Made by a program: the position numbers and the translations under genes. From assembly GCF_000377985.1 (NCBI RefSeq), contig NZ_KB899045.1, positions 184,013-248,012 of the forward strand: DNA of 64,000 nt, given 5' to 3'. This document shows, one piece after another, positions 44,348 through 51,745 of the stretch. The DNA comes from Sporolactobacillus vineae DSM 21990 = SL153. Its GTDB lineage: Bacteria > Bacillota > Bacilli > Bacillales > Sporolactobacillaceae. Each line of letters opens with the position of its first letter. Within the stretch, counting starts at the first letter, position 1. Under the pieces are notes generated by a model. That model was not told where the DNA came from. It ran no database searches and saw only the letters and a list, made by a program, of their open reading frames with translations.

Positions 44348-44845
44348 ATGCCGGTCTCATCCATGAAAGCACTCATAAACCAGTTGATTTCTGTTCACCG
44401 GGAGCTGTATACGATCGCGGCGGCCAAAACGGAAGCGATCAAGACCGGCGACGGGAAGGCGGTGGCCCGGCTTTCAAAAGAGGAAATGCCGCTCGTGAGC
44501 CGCCTGCAGCGGCTGGAAGAGCGGCGGATTGCTGAAGTTGCCGCGGATCTTCCGGACCGGGCACCGACCGATCCGGCGCCGACGTTCAGCGACTGGGAAG
44601 CAGTTGCCGTCTCCGAACGGGAGCGGCCGGAATGGAAGAAACTATATCTGGAGCTGGCCGGCAGTGTGCTCCGGCTCAAACAGGCGAATGCGCTTAATCA
44701 GGAGCTGCTCCGCCAGTCGATTCAGTGGGTGCGGCTCAGCATGAATCTGCTTCGCCCGCAGCCGCAGCCGGGAAACTACACAGACCCGCGCAGCGGACAG
44801 AATCCGGGTCAGGGCTTCAGCGGCCGGATCGATTCCCGGGCGTGA
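44348..44845 (+). CDS. flgN: Flagellar export chaperone FlgN
   Basis: 165 residues from the ATG at 44348; upstream frames do not resemble FlgN. Long amphipathic helices dominate: SMKALINQLISVHRELYTIA, the segment around LSKEEMPLVSRLQRLEERR, and a C-terminal helix (LKQANALNQELLRQSIQWVR) that in FlgN-family proteins binds the hook-associated proteins. The Pro/Gly/Gln-rich tail is disordered. It keeps FlgK and FlgL export-ready. Position directly before flgK agrees. Confidence 0.88.
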   Translation: MPVSSMKALINQLISVHRELYTIAAAKTEAIKTGDGKAVARLSKEEMPLVSRLQRLEERRIAEVAADLPDRAPTDPAPTFSDWEAVAVSERERPEWKKLYLELAGSVLRLKQANALNQELLRQSIQWVRLSMNLLRPQPQPGNYTDPRSGQNPGQGFSGRIDSRA

Positions 44846-44908
44846 TTTTTGGGCCGGAGCGCCGGCGATGCCTGAATTTTTTCACAGAAGAAGATGGAGG
44901 CTGACACG

Positions 44909-46417
44909 ATGATTCCGATTTTTTCAAGCCTGAATATGATGCAGCGGGCACTTGAAGTGGCTCAGGAAGCCATCCAGACGACCGGCCACAACGTGTCCAA
45001 CGCCAATACAGAAGGCTACTCGCGGCAGCGGGTCAACCTGTCGGCGGCCACGCCTTACCCGGCAATCGGCATCAATGCCGACCGCGGGGCCGGACAGGTG
45101 GGTACCGGCGTCAACGCCGATTCGGTCGTCCGGATCCGCGACCGGTTCGTCGATCTTCAGGTCCGGGATAATACGAACCAGAACGGCTACTGGTCGGCGG
45201 TCAGCGATGCGTACAGCCAGATGGAGGACATCATCAATGAGCCGACCGACACCGGGATTTCCGCCGTGCTCGACAACTTCTGGCAGTCGCTGCAGGATCT
45301 GGCCGGCAACTCGGGCACGTCCGGCACCGGTACTGTGGTGCTTCAGAACGGCGCGGAGGTCGCCGACACGTTCAACTATCTGTCGCTGTCGCTTGGAAAA
45401 GTTCAGGACAACCTGAACCAGCAGATCACGGAAAATGTCGGACTGATCAATAACTATTCGGATCAGATTAATGAATTAAACAAGGAAATCAACGCTCAGG
45501 AAGCCAACGGACTGCTGGCGAATGATCTCTACGACCAGCGCGACGCCCTAACGGAAAAACTTGCGCAGCTTGTTCCGATTCAAGTGACAACAACGAAGAG
45601 CGGCGGGAATCCGTCGGCACTGGCGGAAGGTCTGTACACGATTGAGATTGTCGATAAAAACGGCGCTTCTTTTTCGCCGGCTGCAACGCTGGTCGACGGC
45701 ACCGGACTGACCAATAATCATCTTCAGAGAACGCCATCCGATAATCCCAATGTCACGCTGAACATGACTGCAGCCGATGACAAAACACCCGCAGGTCCCG
45801 CATCCCTCGGTCATTTGTCGGGGAAACTCCAGGGCCTGATCGATGCTTATACGATCGATTTTTCGGAAGTCACAGACAGCCTGAATCATATGGCCGACAC
45901 ACTCGCCGAGAATTTCAACCAGGTGTACGCTCAGAATGCCGGTTATGACGGCACAAAGGGCACCTTTTTCATTGGCGACTCAGCCGATCCGGCGCATTCC
46001 GGGACGGTTACTGCGGCGAATATTCACGTCAATGCGAACCTGACCGGTGAGGCTGTACTTTCAAACGAGAAGGGCAGTCCGAGCGGCGACAACACCGGTG
46101 CGCAGAACATGGCCGACGTGATCGCAGTGAACACCTATGCAGTGGACGGAACGACGAGCACACCGGTCACTTTGAAAAATTATCTTCAGGGCCTGATTGG
46201 TCGGATCGGTGTGAATGCGCAGTCTGCTCAGCAGTTTACAGACAACTCAAACGCCCTGCTTCAGGCGGCAAAGAATCGTCAGTCGTCGGTCAGCGGCGTG
46301 TCGATGGATGAGGAACTGACGAACCTGATCCAGTATCAGCACACGTACGAATCGGCGGCCCGGGTGGTCACGACGCTCGACAGCCTGCTGGACACGCTGA
46401 TTAATAAAATGTCCTGA
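44909..46417 (+). CDS. flgK: Flagellar hook-associated protein 1 FlgK
   Basis: 502 residues from the ATG at 44909 with GGAGG upstream. The N-terminal domain (LNMMQRALEVAQEAIQTTGH, then NVSNANTEGYSRQRVNLS) and the C-terminal coiled segment (GVSMDEELTNLIQYQHTYE, ARVVTTLDSLLDTLINKMS) are the two conserved ends of FlgK. The middle is a surface-exposed variable domain. FlgK forms the first junction ring between hook and filament. Confidence 0.95.
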   Translation: MIPIFSSLNMMQRALEVAQEAIQTTGHNVSNANTEGYSRQRVNLSAATPYPAIGINADRGAGQVGTGVNADSVVRIRDRFVDLQVRDNTNQNGYWSAVSDAYSQMEDIINEPTDTGISAVLDNFWQSLQDLAGNSGTSGTGTVVLQNGAEVADTFNYLSLSLGKVQDNLNQQITENVGLINNYSDQINELNKEINAQEANGLLANDLYDQRDALTEKLAQLVPIQVTTTKSGGNPSALAEGLYTIEIVDKNGASFSPAATLVDGTGLTNNHLQRTPSDNPNVTLNMTAADDKTPAGPASLGHLSGKLQGLIDAYTIDFSEVTDSLNHMADTLAENFNQVYAQNAGYDGTKGTFFIGDSADPAHSGTVTAANIHVNANLTGEAVLSNEKGSPSGDNTGAQNMADVIAVNTYAVDGTTSTPVTLKNYLQGLIGRIGVNAQSAQQFTDNSNALLQAAKNRQSSVSGVSMDEELTNLIQYQHTYESAARVVTTLDSLLDTLINKMS

Positions 46418-46448
46418 CAGCGATATTAACGGAAAGAAGTGAATGATC

Positions 46449-47342
46449 ATGCGTGTGACACAGAATATGATGACAAACGGCATTCTGCAGCATCTTTCCG
46501 ATGGCTACGGGAAGATTGCCGACCTTCAGAATCAGCTGGCGTCGGGAAAGAAGATCACGCGCCCGTCTCAGGATCCTGTGGTTGCGACCATGGGCATTGC
46601 CTACCGGACGGACGTCAGCCATGTCGCGCAGTATCAGAAAAATGTGACCACCGCTCAAAAATGGCTCGACAGTTCGGACAGTGCGCTCGGCCAGGTGAAT
46701 GATGTGCTGCAGCGGGTCCGCGAACTGGTGACGGAAGCCAGCAATGATACATATACTGCCGATCAGCGGGCGGCAGCCGGTGTCGAAGTTGATCAGCTCA
46801 CCCGGCAGCTGGTCACCCTCGGCAACACGCAGATCGGCGGCCAGTATATTTTCAGCGGCAATGATACGGCGACCCCGCTGCTCAGCGAGGATGCCGGCGG
46901 AACAGTGACGTTGACGGCGAAAATGACCAGCCCGGACGTTCCGATTCAGGTCAACGACGGCGTGAAAATTTCCGTCAATGTAGACCCGGGCAAGGTCTTT
47001 ACGCCGTCACTTTTTTCCGACTTAAACAGCCTGAGCACCGCACTTAAAAGCAGTTCATCGACCAGTGCCGGGATCAGCGGATTCCTCGGTACCGTCGACG
47101 GACATCTCGACGAAGTAGCCAGCGCCCAGGCGGATGTCGGGGCGAAAGAAGACCGGGTGAAGATGATCAGCAACCGGCTGGATTCACAGAAGACGATGGC
47201 GACCAATGTGATGGCGAATAATGAAGATGCGGACTATGCGCAGACGATTGTGGATTTGAATCAGCAGCAGAACGTGTATAATGCTGCCCTGTCTGTCGGC
47301 GCCCGCATCATTCAGACGTCGCTCGTCGACTTTCTGAAATAA
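46449..47342 (+). CDS. flgL: Flagellar hook-associated protein 3 FlgL
   Basis: 297 residues from the ATG at 46449 (MRVTQNMM, as in other FlgL proteins; AAAGAAGTGA upstream). It carries the flagellin-like N-terminus (KIADLQNQLASGKKITRPSQ) and the conserved C-terminus (ANNEDADYAQTIVDLNQQQ, then NAALSVGARIIQTSLVDFL). FlgL makes the second junction ring at the base of the filament. It follows flgK by about 30 bases in the same operon. Confidence 0.95.
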   Translation: MRVTQNMMTNGILQHLSDGYGKIADLQNQLASGKKITRPSQDPVVATMGIAYRTDVSHVAQYQKNVTTAQKWLDSSDSALGQVNDVLQRVRELVTEASNDTYTADQRAAAGVEVDQLTRQLVTLGNTQIGGQYIFSGNDTATPLLSEDAGGTVTLTAKMTSPDVPIQVNDGVKISVNVDPGKVFTPSLFSDLNSLSTALKSSSSTSAGISGFLGTVDGHLDEVASAQADVGAKEDRVKMISNRLDSQKTMATNVMANNEDADYAQTIVDLNQQQNVYNAALSVGARIIQTSLVDFLK

Positions 47343-47381
47343 TGGCCTGGAAACCGGAACAGAACGGAAGGTCGTGCCGCA

Positions 47382-47975
47382 ATGCCGCAAATTTTTCCGC
47401 ATCTTGAGATGCATCAGGTCTTCGGCAGGATCGCGATCCGGACAAACAATGCGTCGCAGGAAATCCGGCAGCCGCGTGCCGGCCTGACGATCCGCCAGGC
47501 GCCGGCACAGATGACCGTGCACAGCACCCCGGCGACCGTAGCGATCGACCAGAGCGCGGCGTGGCATAATCTCGACCTGAAATCGCCCCGCGTCCGTATT
47601 GCCGAAGCCGCCCGGGCGGGACAGCAGGCTGTTCTGGACGGCATTGCCCGCCGCAGTACGGAAGGCCGGGAACTTTTACATATTGAAAAGAACAAAGGGG
47701 TCAATCTGTTCGCCAGACAGGCTAAGGAACATATGGCCGCAGCGGTGATCGGAACCCGCTACAGTACAGGCGATACGCCGGCGTCTCAGTCGGTTACTTA
47801 TCAAGTCACGCCGGCGCAGTTTGCCATCAGCTGGGAAACGCACGATCCGGAGATCCGGTCGGCCGGGCAGCCGCCCGAGTACGTGTATCACCCGGGCAGC
47901 GTGGCGGTGTCGATGCAGCAGTATCCCGGGCTGGAAATGCAGGCGGTCGGCCTTTATGTTGATCAGAGAGGGTAA
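47382..47975 (+). CDS. yviE: YviE/DUF6470-type flagellar operon protein
   Basis: 197 residues with GGAAGG before the ATG. The N-terminal PHLEMHQVFGRIAIRTNNAS and PRAGLTIRQAPAQMTVHSTP blocks and the later IEKNKGVNLFARQAKE are the features of YviE, a protein coded between flgL and fliW in Bacilli. It has no signal peptide. Function unknown; the constant position suggests a filament-related or assembly role. Confidence 0.85.
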   Translation: MPQIFPHLEMHQVFGRIAIRTNNASQEIRQPRAGLTIRQAPAQMTVHSTPATVAIDQSAAWHNLDLKSPRVRIAEAARAGQQAVLDGIARRSTEGRELLHIEKNKGVNLFARQAKEHMAAAVIGTRYSTGDTPASQSVTYQVTPAQFAISWETHDPEIRSAGQPPEYVYHPGSVAVSMQQYPGLEMQAVGLYVDQRG

Positions 47976-47984
47976 GGTGTCCAT

Positions 47985-48419
47985 ATGAACATTCAGACGA
48001 AGTATTTCGGCGTGCAGGAGATTGACCGCGCGGAGCTCATCACTTTTTCCAGCGGGCTCCCCGGTTTTCCGGACGACAGACGGTTTATTCTTCAGCCGTT
48101 CGGCGAAGCCTTTTCTGTCCTCCAGTCCGCAGACCATGTAAATGTCGCCTTCATTGTCACGTCCCCGTTCCTCTTCTTTGAAAATTACAGTGTGGACCTG
48201 CCGGAACATTTTACCGGCCGGCTGGCGATTACCTCGGAGAAGGATGTGTCAATCCAGGTGATCGTCAATGTATGCCGCCCCTTCGCCCTGTCGACCGCAA
48301 ACCTGAAAGCGCCTGTGGTCATTAACCGCGTGAAGAAGACCGGTGCCCAGTACATTGCCGACCACTCGCCGTATTCTCTCCATGAACCGCTCGTATCCGC
48401 AGCGGAACAAAGGGCGTGA
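47985..48419 (+). CDS. fliW: Flagellar assembly factor FliW
   Basis: 144 residues, starting nine bases after yviE. FliW blocks are visible: [20 protein letters not shown], the segment from [40 protein letters not shown] and [12 protein letters not shown]. FliW binds either CsrA or cytoplasmic flagellin. When flagellin is exported, FliW is free to bind CsrA and relieve repression of hag translation. csrA follows within five bases of the fliW stop, and the hag leader has a CsrA-type site (58087-58100), so the full circuit is present. Confidence 0.94.
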   Translation: MNIQTKYFGVQEIDRAELITFSSGLPGFPDDRRFILQPFGEAFSVLQSADHVNVAFIVTSPFLFFENYSVDLPEHFTGRLAITSEKDVSIQVIVNVCRPFALSTANLKAPVVINRVKKTGAQYIADHSPYSLHEPLVSAAEQRA

Positions 48420-48423
48420 GCAG

Positions 48424-48660
48424 ATGCTTGTTCTGACCAGAAAACCCGGCGAATCGATCCGAATCGGAAACGACATCGAGCTTAAGGTTGTTTCGGTTGA
48501 AGGGGATCAGGTGAAGCTGGGCATCAATGCCCCGAAGTCTGTCGACATCCACCGCTCCGAGATCTATGAGGCGATTAGGAAACAAAACAGCCAGGCAGCC
48601 CGAGAGAAGCTCTCCGAGGATCTGCTGCAGGCGATGAAAAATTTGCGGAAAAAGAAATAA
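48424..48660 (+). CDS. csrA: Carbon storage regulator CsrA
   Basis: 78 residues from the ATG at 48424 with AAGGG upstream. The whole CsrA fold is present: [40 protein letters not shown] and [14 protein letters not shown], with the RNA-contact residues Leu4, Arg6 and the VDIHR patch (Arg44 equivalent). A longer Lys-rich C-tail is typical of Bacillus CsrA, where it contacts FliW. It represses hag translation by binding GGA motifs in the leader. Confidence 0.95.
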   Translation: MLVLTRKPGESIRIGNDIELKVVSVEGDQVKLGINAPKSVDIHRSEIYEAIRKQNSQAAREKLSEDLLQAMKNLRKKK

Positions 48661-48738
48661 TAATGTGATCAGACAGGCTGCATCTTTTTTATCTGTCCCA
48701 TTAACCTAAATACATAGAAAAATAGTTGTATTAAAGTC

Positions 48739-48767
48739 TTGACTGATCACGTTTATTTATTTAAAAT
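48739..48767 (+). promoter_or_regulatory. Promoter of the first S-box transcript
   Basis: -35 TTGACT, 17-base spacer, -10 TAAAAT, about ten bases before the start of the first SAM riboswitch aptamer. Confidence 0.65.
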
Positions 48768-48782
48768 CAAGTCAATTACTGA

Positions 48783-48886
48783 TTCTTATCCAGAGTGGCG
48801 GAGGGACCGGCCCGGTGAAGCCCGACAACCAGCACTGTCCAGGTGTATGGTGTCAATTCCGGCAGAGAGATTCTGGAAGATAAGAA
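48783..48886 (+). ncRNA. SAM-I (S-box) riboswitch 1
   Basis: All S-box landmarks are present: P1 strand TTCTTATC, then AGAGTGGCGGAGGGACCGGC, GAAGCCCGACAACC, GTGTCAATTCC and the closing P1 strand GATAAGAA. Downstream, a hairpin with arms AAGAGT/ACTCTT and a T-rich tail (48902-48946) is a likely terminator, and TCTTAT in its 3' arm can pair with ATAAGA of P1 to form the antiterminator. So the switch should stop transcription when SAM is plentiful. It precedes the truncated LysR-type gene. Confidence 0.93.
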
Positions 48887-48901
48887 CGGATCGGACTTGA
48901 C

Positions 48902-48946
48902 TTCAAAGAGTATTCAGCGGGTCATTGACACTCTTATTTTCCAGTT
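48902..48946 (+). terminator. Expression-platform terminator of riboswitch 1
   Basis: Arms AAGAGT and ACTCTT close an 18-base interior that includes a small GTCA/TGAC pairing; followed by ATTTTCC. Its 3' arm overlaps the antiterminator partner of P1. Confidence 0.5.
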
Positions 48947-49007
48947 GTCTCTGCTTCCGGGGAAAAGTACGGCACCCAGGGCTTAGAAGTAAAGGAAAGT
49001 GGAGCCA

Positions 49008-49277
49008 ATGACAACGGATCAGCTTGAAGCATTTCTGGCTGTGGCCGAATACAAAAGTTATCGTGCGGCGGCTGAGAAACTGTTCATTTCTCAGCCATCG
49101 CTTTCGTCAAGAATCCAGGTGCTGGAGCGTGAACTCGGCACCTCACTTTTTAATCGCAACGGCCGGGGTGTGGTTCTTTCCGAACAGGGACGGATCTTTA
49201 TCCCCTATGCGAAGCGGATGAGAAGGGTCTATCAGAAGGCACAGTCCGACCTGCGCCTCAATTCTAACGGCTGTTAA
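49008..49277 (+). CDS. LysR-type regulator reduced to its DNA-binding domain
   Basis: 89 residues from the ATG at 49008; a GTG three codons earlier is too close to the ribosome-binding site. The product is the LysR winged helix-turn-helix (MTTDQLEAFLAVAEYKSYRA, AAEKLFISQPSLSSRIQVLE, RELGTSLFNRNGRGVVLSEQ) plus about 25 residues of the linker helix that dimerises these proteins. A stop follows and the effector-binding domain is absent; the next 50 bases are already a new promoter. It is closest in look to the CysL/YtlI group that regulates sulfur metabolism in B. subtilis. SAM riboswitch control upstream supports a sulfur or methionine role. It may be a truncated gene or a true mini-regulator. 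Confidence 0.7.
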   Translation: MTTDQLEAFLAVAEYKSYRAAAEKLFISQPSLSSRIQVLERELGTSLFNRNGRGVVLSEQGRIFIPYAKRMRRVYQKAQSDLRLNSNGC

Positions 49278-49285
49278 ATTATTGA

Positions 49286-49314
49286 TTGACAGACCGGCCA
49301 ATGCAATGTATGAT
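49286..49314 (+). promoter_or_regulatory. Promoter of the tandem S-box transcript
   Basis: TTGACA, 17-base spacer, TATGAT: near-perfect sigma-A promoter starting nine bases after the truncated LysR gene. The second riboswitch begins about 20 bases further. Confidence 0.8.
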
Positions 49315-49332
49315 AACGTTAATCGAATAATT

Positions 49333-49436
49333 ATCTTATCCAGAGTGGCGGAGGGACTGGCCCGATGAAACCCGACAACCAACACATAAAATGGTGCATG
49401 GTGTTAATTCCAGCAGAGTAATCTGAGAGATAAGAA
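49333..49436 (+). ncRNA. SAM-I (S-box) riboswitch 2, first of a tandem pair
   Basis: P1 strand CTTATC, AGAGTGGCGGAGGGACTGGC, GATGAAACCCGACAACC, GGTGTTAATTCC and closing GATAAG. It is nearly identical to riboswitch 1 in the conserved core, so it looks like a local duplicate. No gene lies between it and riboswitch 3. Confidence 0.93.
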
Positions 49437-49500
49437 AAATAAGGCGACGACTGCAGCGATTATTTTTCTTGATCTGAGAAAAATGACCGCTTTTCATTTT
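49432..49500 (+). promoter_or_regulatory. Mutually exclusive hairpins between riboswitches 2 and 3
   Basis: Three AT-rich pairings compete: AAGAAAAATAA (49432-49442, includes the P1 3' end) with TTATTTTTCTT (49460-49470); ATTTTTCT (49462-49469) with AGAAAAAT (49477-49484); and AAAATGA (49480-49486) with TCATTTT (49494-49500). This is the expected shape of an antiterminator/anti-antiterminator/terminator set, though no GC-rich terminator is present. Confidence 0.5.
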
Positions 49501-49524
49501 GTAAAGTTAAATGACTGCCGGACA

Positions 49525-49617
49525 TTCTTATCAAGAGAGTCGGAGGGACCGGCCCGATGAACACTCAGCAACAGGCTCGATGAGGGTACCGTGCTAATTC
49601 CGGAATGAAGATAAGAA
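49525..49617 (+). ncRNA. SAM-I (S-box) riboswitch 3, second of the tandem pair
   Basis: TTCTTATC, AGTCGGAGGGACCGGCCCGA, CAGCAAC, CGTGCTAATTCC and GATAAGAA. It is shorter and more diverged than the other two. The closing P1 strand runs straight into the ribosome-binding site (GATAAGAAGGGG, then nine bases to the ATG at 49631), so SAM binding would mask the Shine-Dalgarno sequence: a translational switch, unlike riboswitch 1. Confidence 0.9.
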
Positions 49618-49630
49618 GGGGATTTTCAAA

Positions 49631-49972
49631 ATGTTGAATCAGGCGAGATACGCACAGATTGATAATTATCTTGATCTTTACCGCTTCGCAGGCAGTCTGA
49701 ATGATGCAGCATGGCAGGGCGAGATTCTTAACCGGCTGAAGGGACTGCAGCTTGGCGATGCTGAAACAGAAGGCAGTCAGGAGGATCAGCTGCAGCAGCA
49801 GTTTATTGAAGTCAATCGCCAGATACTGACCCTGTATCAGCGACTGCGCTGCCACACGATTCAGGCATCTGTTGATGTCTCGATCAGACTTCACGCATTG
49901 AAGGAGAGAAGACTGGAACTGGGACGGGAGATCGATGCATTGAAACACAAGGATCAGCAGATCTTTCACTGA
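49631..49972 (+). CDS. Unknown 113-residue helical protein under tandem SAM riboswitches
   Basis: Starts at the ATG nine bases after AAGGGG. The sequence is soluble, all-helical and charged: an N-terminal YAQIDNYLDLYRFAGSLNDA helix, a short Gln/Glu-rich linker, then FIEVNRQILTLYQRLRCHTI and a long C-terminal helix with LKERRLELGREIDALKHK, probably a coiled coil. There is no signal, membrane or metal motif and only one Cys. I do not recognise the family. Control by two SAM aptamers in series points to methionine, cysteine or SAM metabolism, either as a regulator or an accessory subunit. Confidence 0.6.
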   Translation: MLNQARYAQIDNYLDLYRFAGSLNDAAWQGEILNRLKGLQLGDAETEGSQEDQLQQQFIEVNRQILTLYQRLRCHTIQASVDVSIRLHALKERRLELGREIDALKHKDQQIFH

Positions 49973-50089
49973 GTCGGCAGTAAGACGGATTCATTGAATT
50001 TTTTTATAAATTGAGCAGAACAATTGGCGTGAGATCAGCGATCCACGTCTGTTTGCTGTGTCCGGAATTTCCTGAAATGCAGAATCGCT

Positions 50090-50118
50090 TTGTCCTTGTC
50101 CCCTGTTCATGCTACATT
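50090..50118 (+). promoter_or_regulatory. Promoter of the methionine-rich micropeptide gene
   Basis: -35 TTGTCC, 17-base spacer, -10 TACATT. A small hairpin (GGAGA ... TCTCC, about 50127-50146) follows at the start of the transcript. Confidence 0.5.
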
Positions 50119-50177
50119 AAAAATGCGGAGAGATCCGATCATCTCCGACAATAGAGCACATTACGGAGGGACTTCAG

Positions 50178-50324
50178 ATGGAAAAGATGGACATGATGAA
50201 CATGAACAAATCAATGATGATGCCGATGAACATGATGATGATGATGGAGCCACTCTTCAATAAAATCAGTGATGCCTTGATAAAGGTATCTGACACCCAT
50301 TTTTCAACAAGTGGGGGGCTATAA
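50178..50324 (+). CDS. Methionine-rich micropeptide, 48 residues
   Basis: An ATG with GGAGGG eight bases upstream opens 48 codons. Fourteen residues are methionine, all within the first 23 positions (for example MEKMDMMNMNKSMMMP and a run of five Met at 19-23). The rest is an amphipathic segment (EPLFNKISDALIKVSDTHFS) ending in TSGGL. The Met cluster could bind Cu(I)/Ag(I), serve as an oxidation sink, or make translation a gauge of methionyl-tRNA supply. It sits 200 bases after the SAM riboswitch cluster. I know no close family; that it is translated is supported by the promoter, ribosome-binding site and codon structure only. Confidence 0.6.
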   Translation: MEKMDMMNMNKSMMMPMNMMMMMEPLFNKISDALIKVSDTHFSTSGGL

Positions 50325-50419
50325 GGCGCTTTCCTATGACCATCTCCATGATTAATGAGAACGTATGTTCCTCTTAAAGCCCAAAGAAAAGCCCGTAAAG
50401 GGCATCTACAATAATTAGC

Positions 50420-51190
50420 TTACGAAACAAATTTAAGTATTTCTTCTTTGTCTCTTTTCCATTTAAAAGTACGATCCATATAGTTGCTCAAAACATTTCG
50501 CGTTTCTTTGTCATCCCAAATTTCTTCTCCAATATCATCAATTATTACAGCAAATTCTGCTTTTGAAGAAGAAGCCTGTTTAATGTCCATGGTTTTAAAT
50601 GCTACAGATTTAGATATTCGACGAGCACTGGAAATGGATCGTGCAGATAATGGGTCAATAAGCAAGCCCGCTTTTTTGGGGATCATGAATTCATAATAAT
50701 ATTCAGCTGATTTTCCCATTATTTTATAATTGGTATCAAAAACTACCTTATTTTTGATTAAAAATTCATTAACATCATCACGAAATGTTCTAGGTTCTCT
50801 TGCACGAACAGTGTAACTCAAGTTACTTACATTGTTTATTCCACTGATAATATTCGTGAACATTCGGCCAAAGTTATTTGCATCAGTTCTTGCAGTTAAT
50901 TCATTATTCTCTATGTCTAATCCTAATTTATTGGCGATGGAATTTATTATTCTCAATCTGTCAGGATTAAGATCATAATCACGTAAAAATAAATACTGCA
51001 TAGTTTTTGCATCATCGCTGATAATGATCTTATTTTTATTAGACACATCTAAGTCTATCCTTAGTACAATATAGTCATTATCGATAGTTAAAAAGGGAGT
51101 GATGACATATAATCCATGATCCGTCTCCCTAAAGGTTATTTCATTATTCAACCAACTTAAATAATCTTTGATCTGGGTTTTATATGTCAC
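50420..51190 (-). CDS. DUF1828/DUF1829 protein
   Basis: 256 residues from a GTG at 51190 with AGAGGTGAG upstream. The N-terminal half (about 10-100: WLNNEITFRETDHGLYVITP, VLRIDLDVSNKNKIIISDDA) matches DUF1828 and the C-terminal half (YEFMIPKKAGLLIDPLSARS, KSVAFKTMDIKQAS, FAVIIDDIGEEIWDD) matches DUF1829. Such proteins occur on mobile elements and in variable loci of Firmicutes; their function is not known. It is strongly AT-rich compared with the core genes, suggesting acquisition. The gene directly upstream on the same strand ends 13 bases before this start codon and is probably its partner. Confidence 0.75.
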   Translation of the reverse strand: MTYKTQIKDYLSWLNNEITFRETDHGLYVITPFLTIDNDYIVLRIDLDVSNKNKIIISDDAKTMQYLFLRDYDLNPDRLRIINSIANKLGLDIENNELTARTDANNFGRMFTNIISGINNVSNLSYTVRAREPRTFRDDVNEFLIKNKVVFDTNYKIMGKSAEYYYEFMIPKKAGLLIDPLSARSISSARRISKSVAFKTMDIKQASSSKAEFAVIIDDIGEEIWDDKETRNVLSNYMDRTFKWKRDKEEILKFVS

Positions 51191-51203
51191 TAAACTCACC
51201 TCT

Positions 51204-51611
51204 TCATATCATCATAAGCGTGTGATATTCAATCTTTTTATAATCGATATTACATTCTTCAAAGAAGTCAAAGATAGCTTGATTCACATCACTGGTATTT
51301 ATGTCATGGACATTGTACGCAGTGCCATCATCAAAGTGCTTATGTTCTCCAGTAATCAGAACTTTCTTTCCCGGATTCCAATGCCTTGGTTCCATATCAA
51401 AGCGACGAATAACGTACTTTCTTCTGTACAATAAAATAAAGCTGAAATCATGGCTTCGTGGGCTGTAAGTTCCTTTAAAGAGAATATGTTCTCCATTTTG
51501 AGCGATAACATCGCTCTCAATACGCATAAAATTTCTTTCTTCTTTCCATTCCAACTTTCCATGACATAGTTCTTTATCACAAGTATATAAGAATTGCAAG
51601 TGATCATCCAC
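51204..51611 (-). CDS. Hypothetical protein, likely partner of the DUF1828/DUF1829 gene
   Basis: 135 residues from a GTG at 51611 with AGGAA upstream. It looks like a beta-rich small fold (NFMRIESDVIAQNGEHILFK, FSFILLYRRKYVIRRFDMEP) with a conserved-looking HWNPGKKVLITGEHKHFDDG block rich in His, Asp and Trp, and a C-terminal helix (DVNQAIFDFFEECNI). The gene ends 13 bases before the DUF1828/1829 start, implying a two-gene operon. Organisation as a small partner plus DUF1828/1829 would suit a toxin-antitoxin or defence pair, but nothing in the sequence proves it. Confidence 0.55.
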   Translation of the reverse strand: MDDHLQFLYTCDKELCHGKLEWKEERNFMRIESDVIAQNGEHILFKGTYSPRSHDFSFILLYRRKYVIRRFDMEPRHWNPGKKVLITGEHKHFDDGTAYNVHDINTSDVNQAIFDFFEECNIDYKKIEYHTLMMI

Positions 51612-51745
51612 AGTAATCACTTCCTAACCAAATGGTTTGTGTAATTTGGCAATCATTTCACATACAAATATTTCGACGTGCCACTTAATGTCTGAGTTGT
51701 GGGATCCGCTCTCCAGTATGTACGCCCAAAAAGGGCGGTAAAGCT

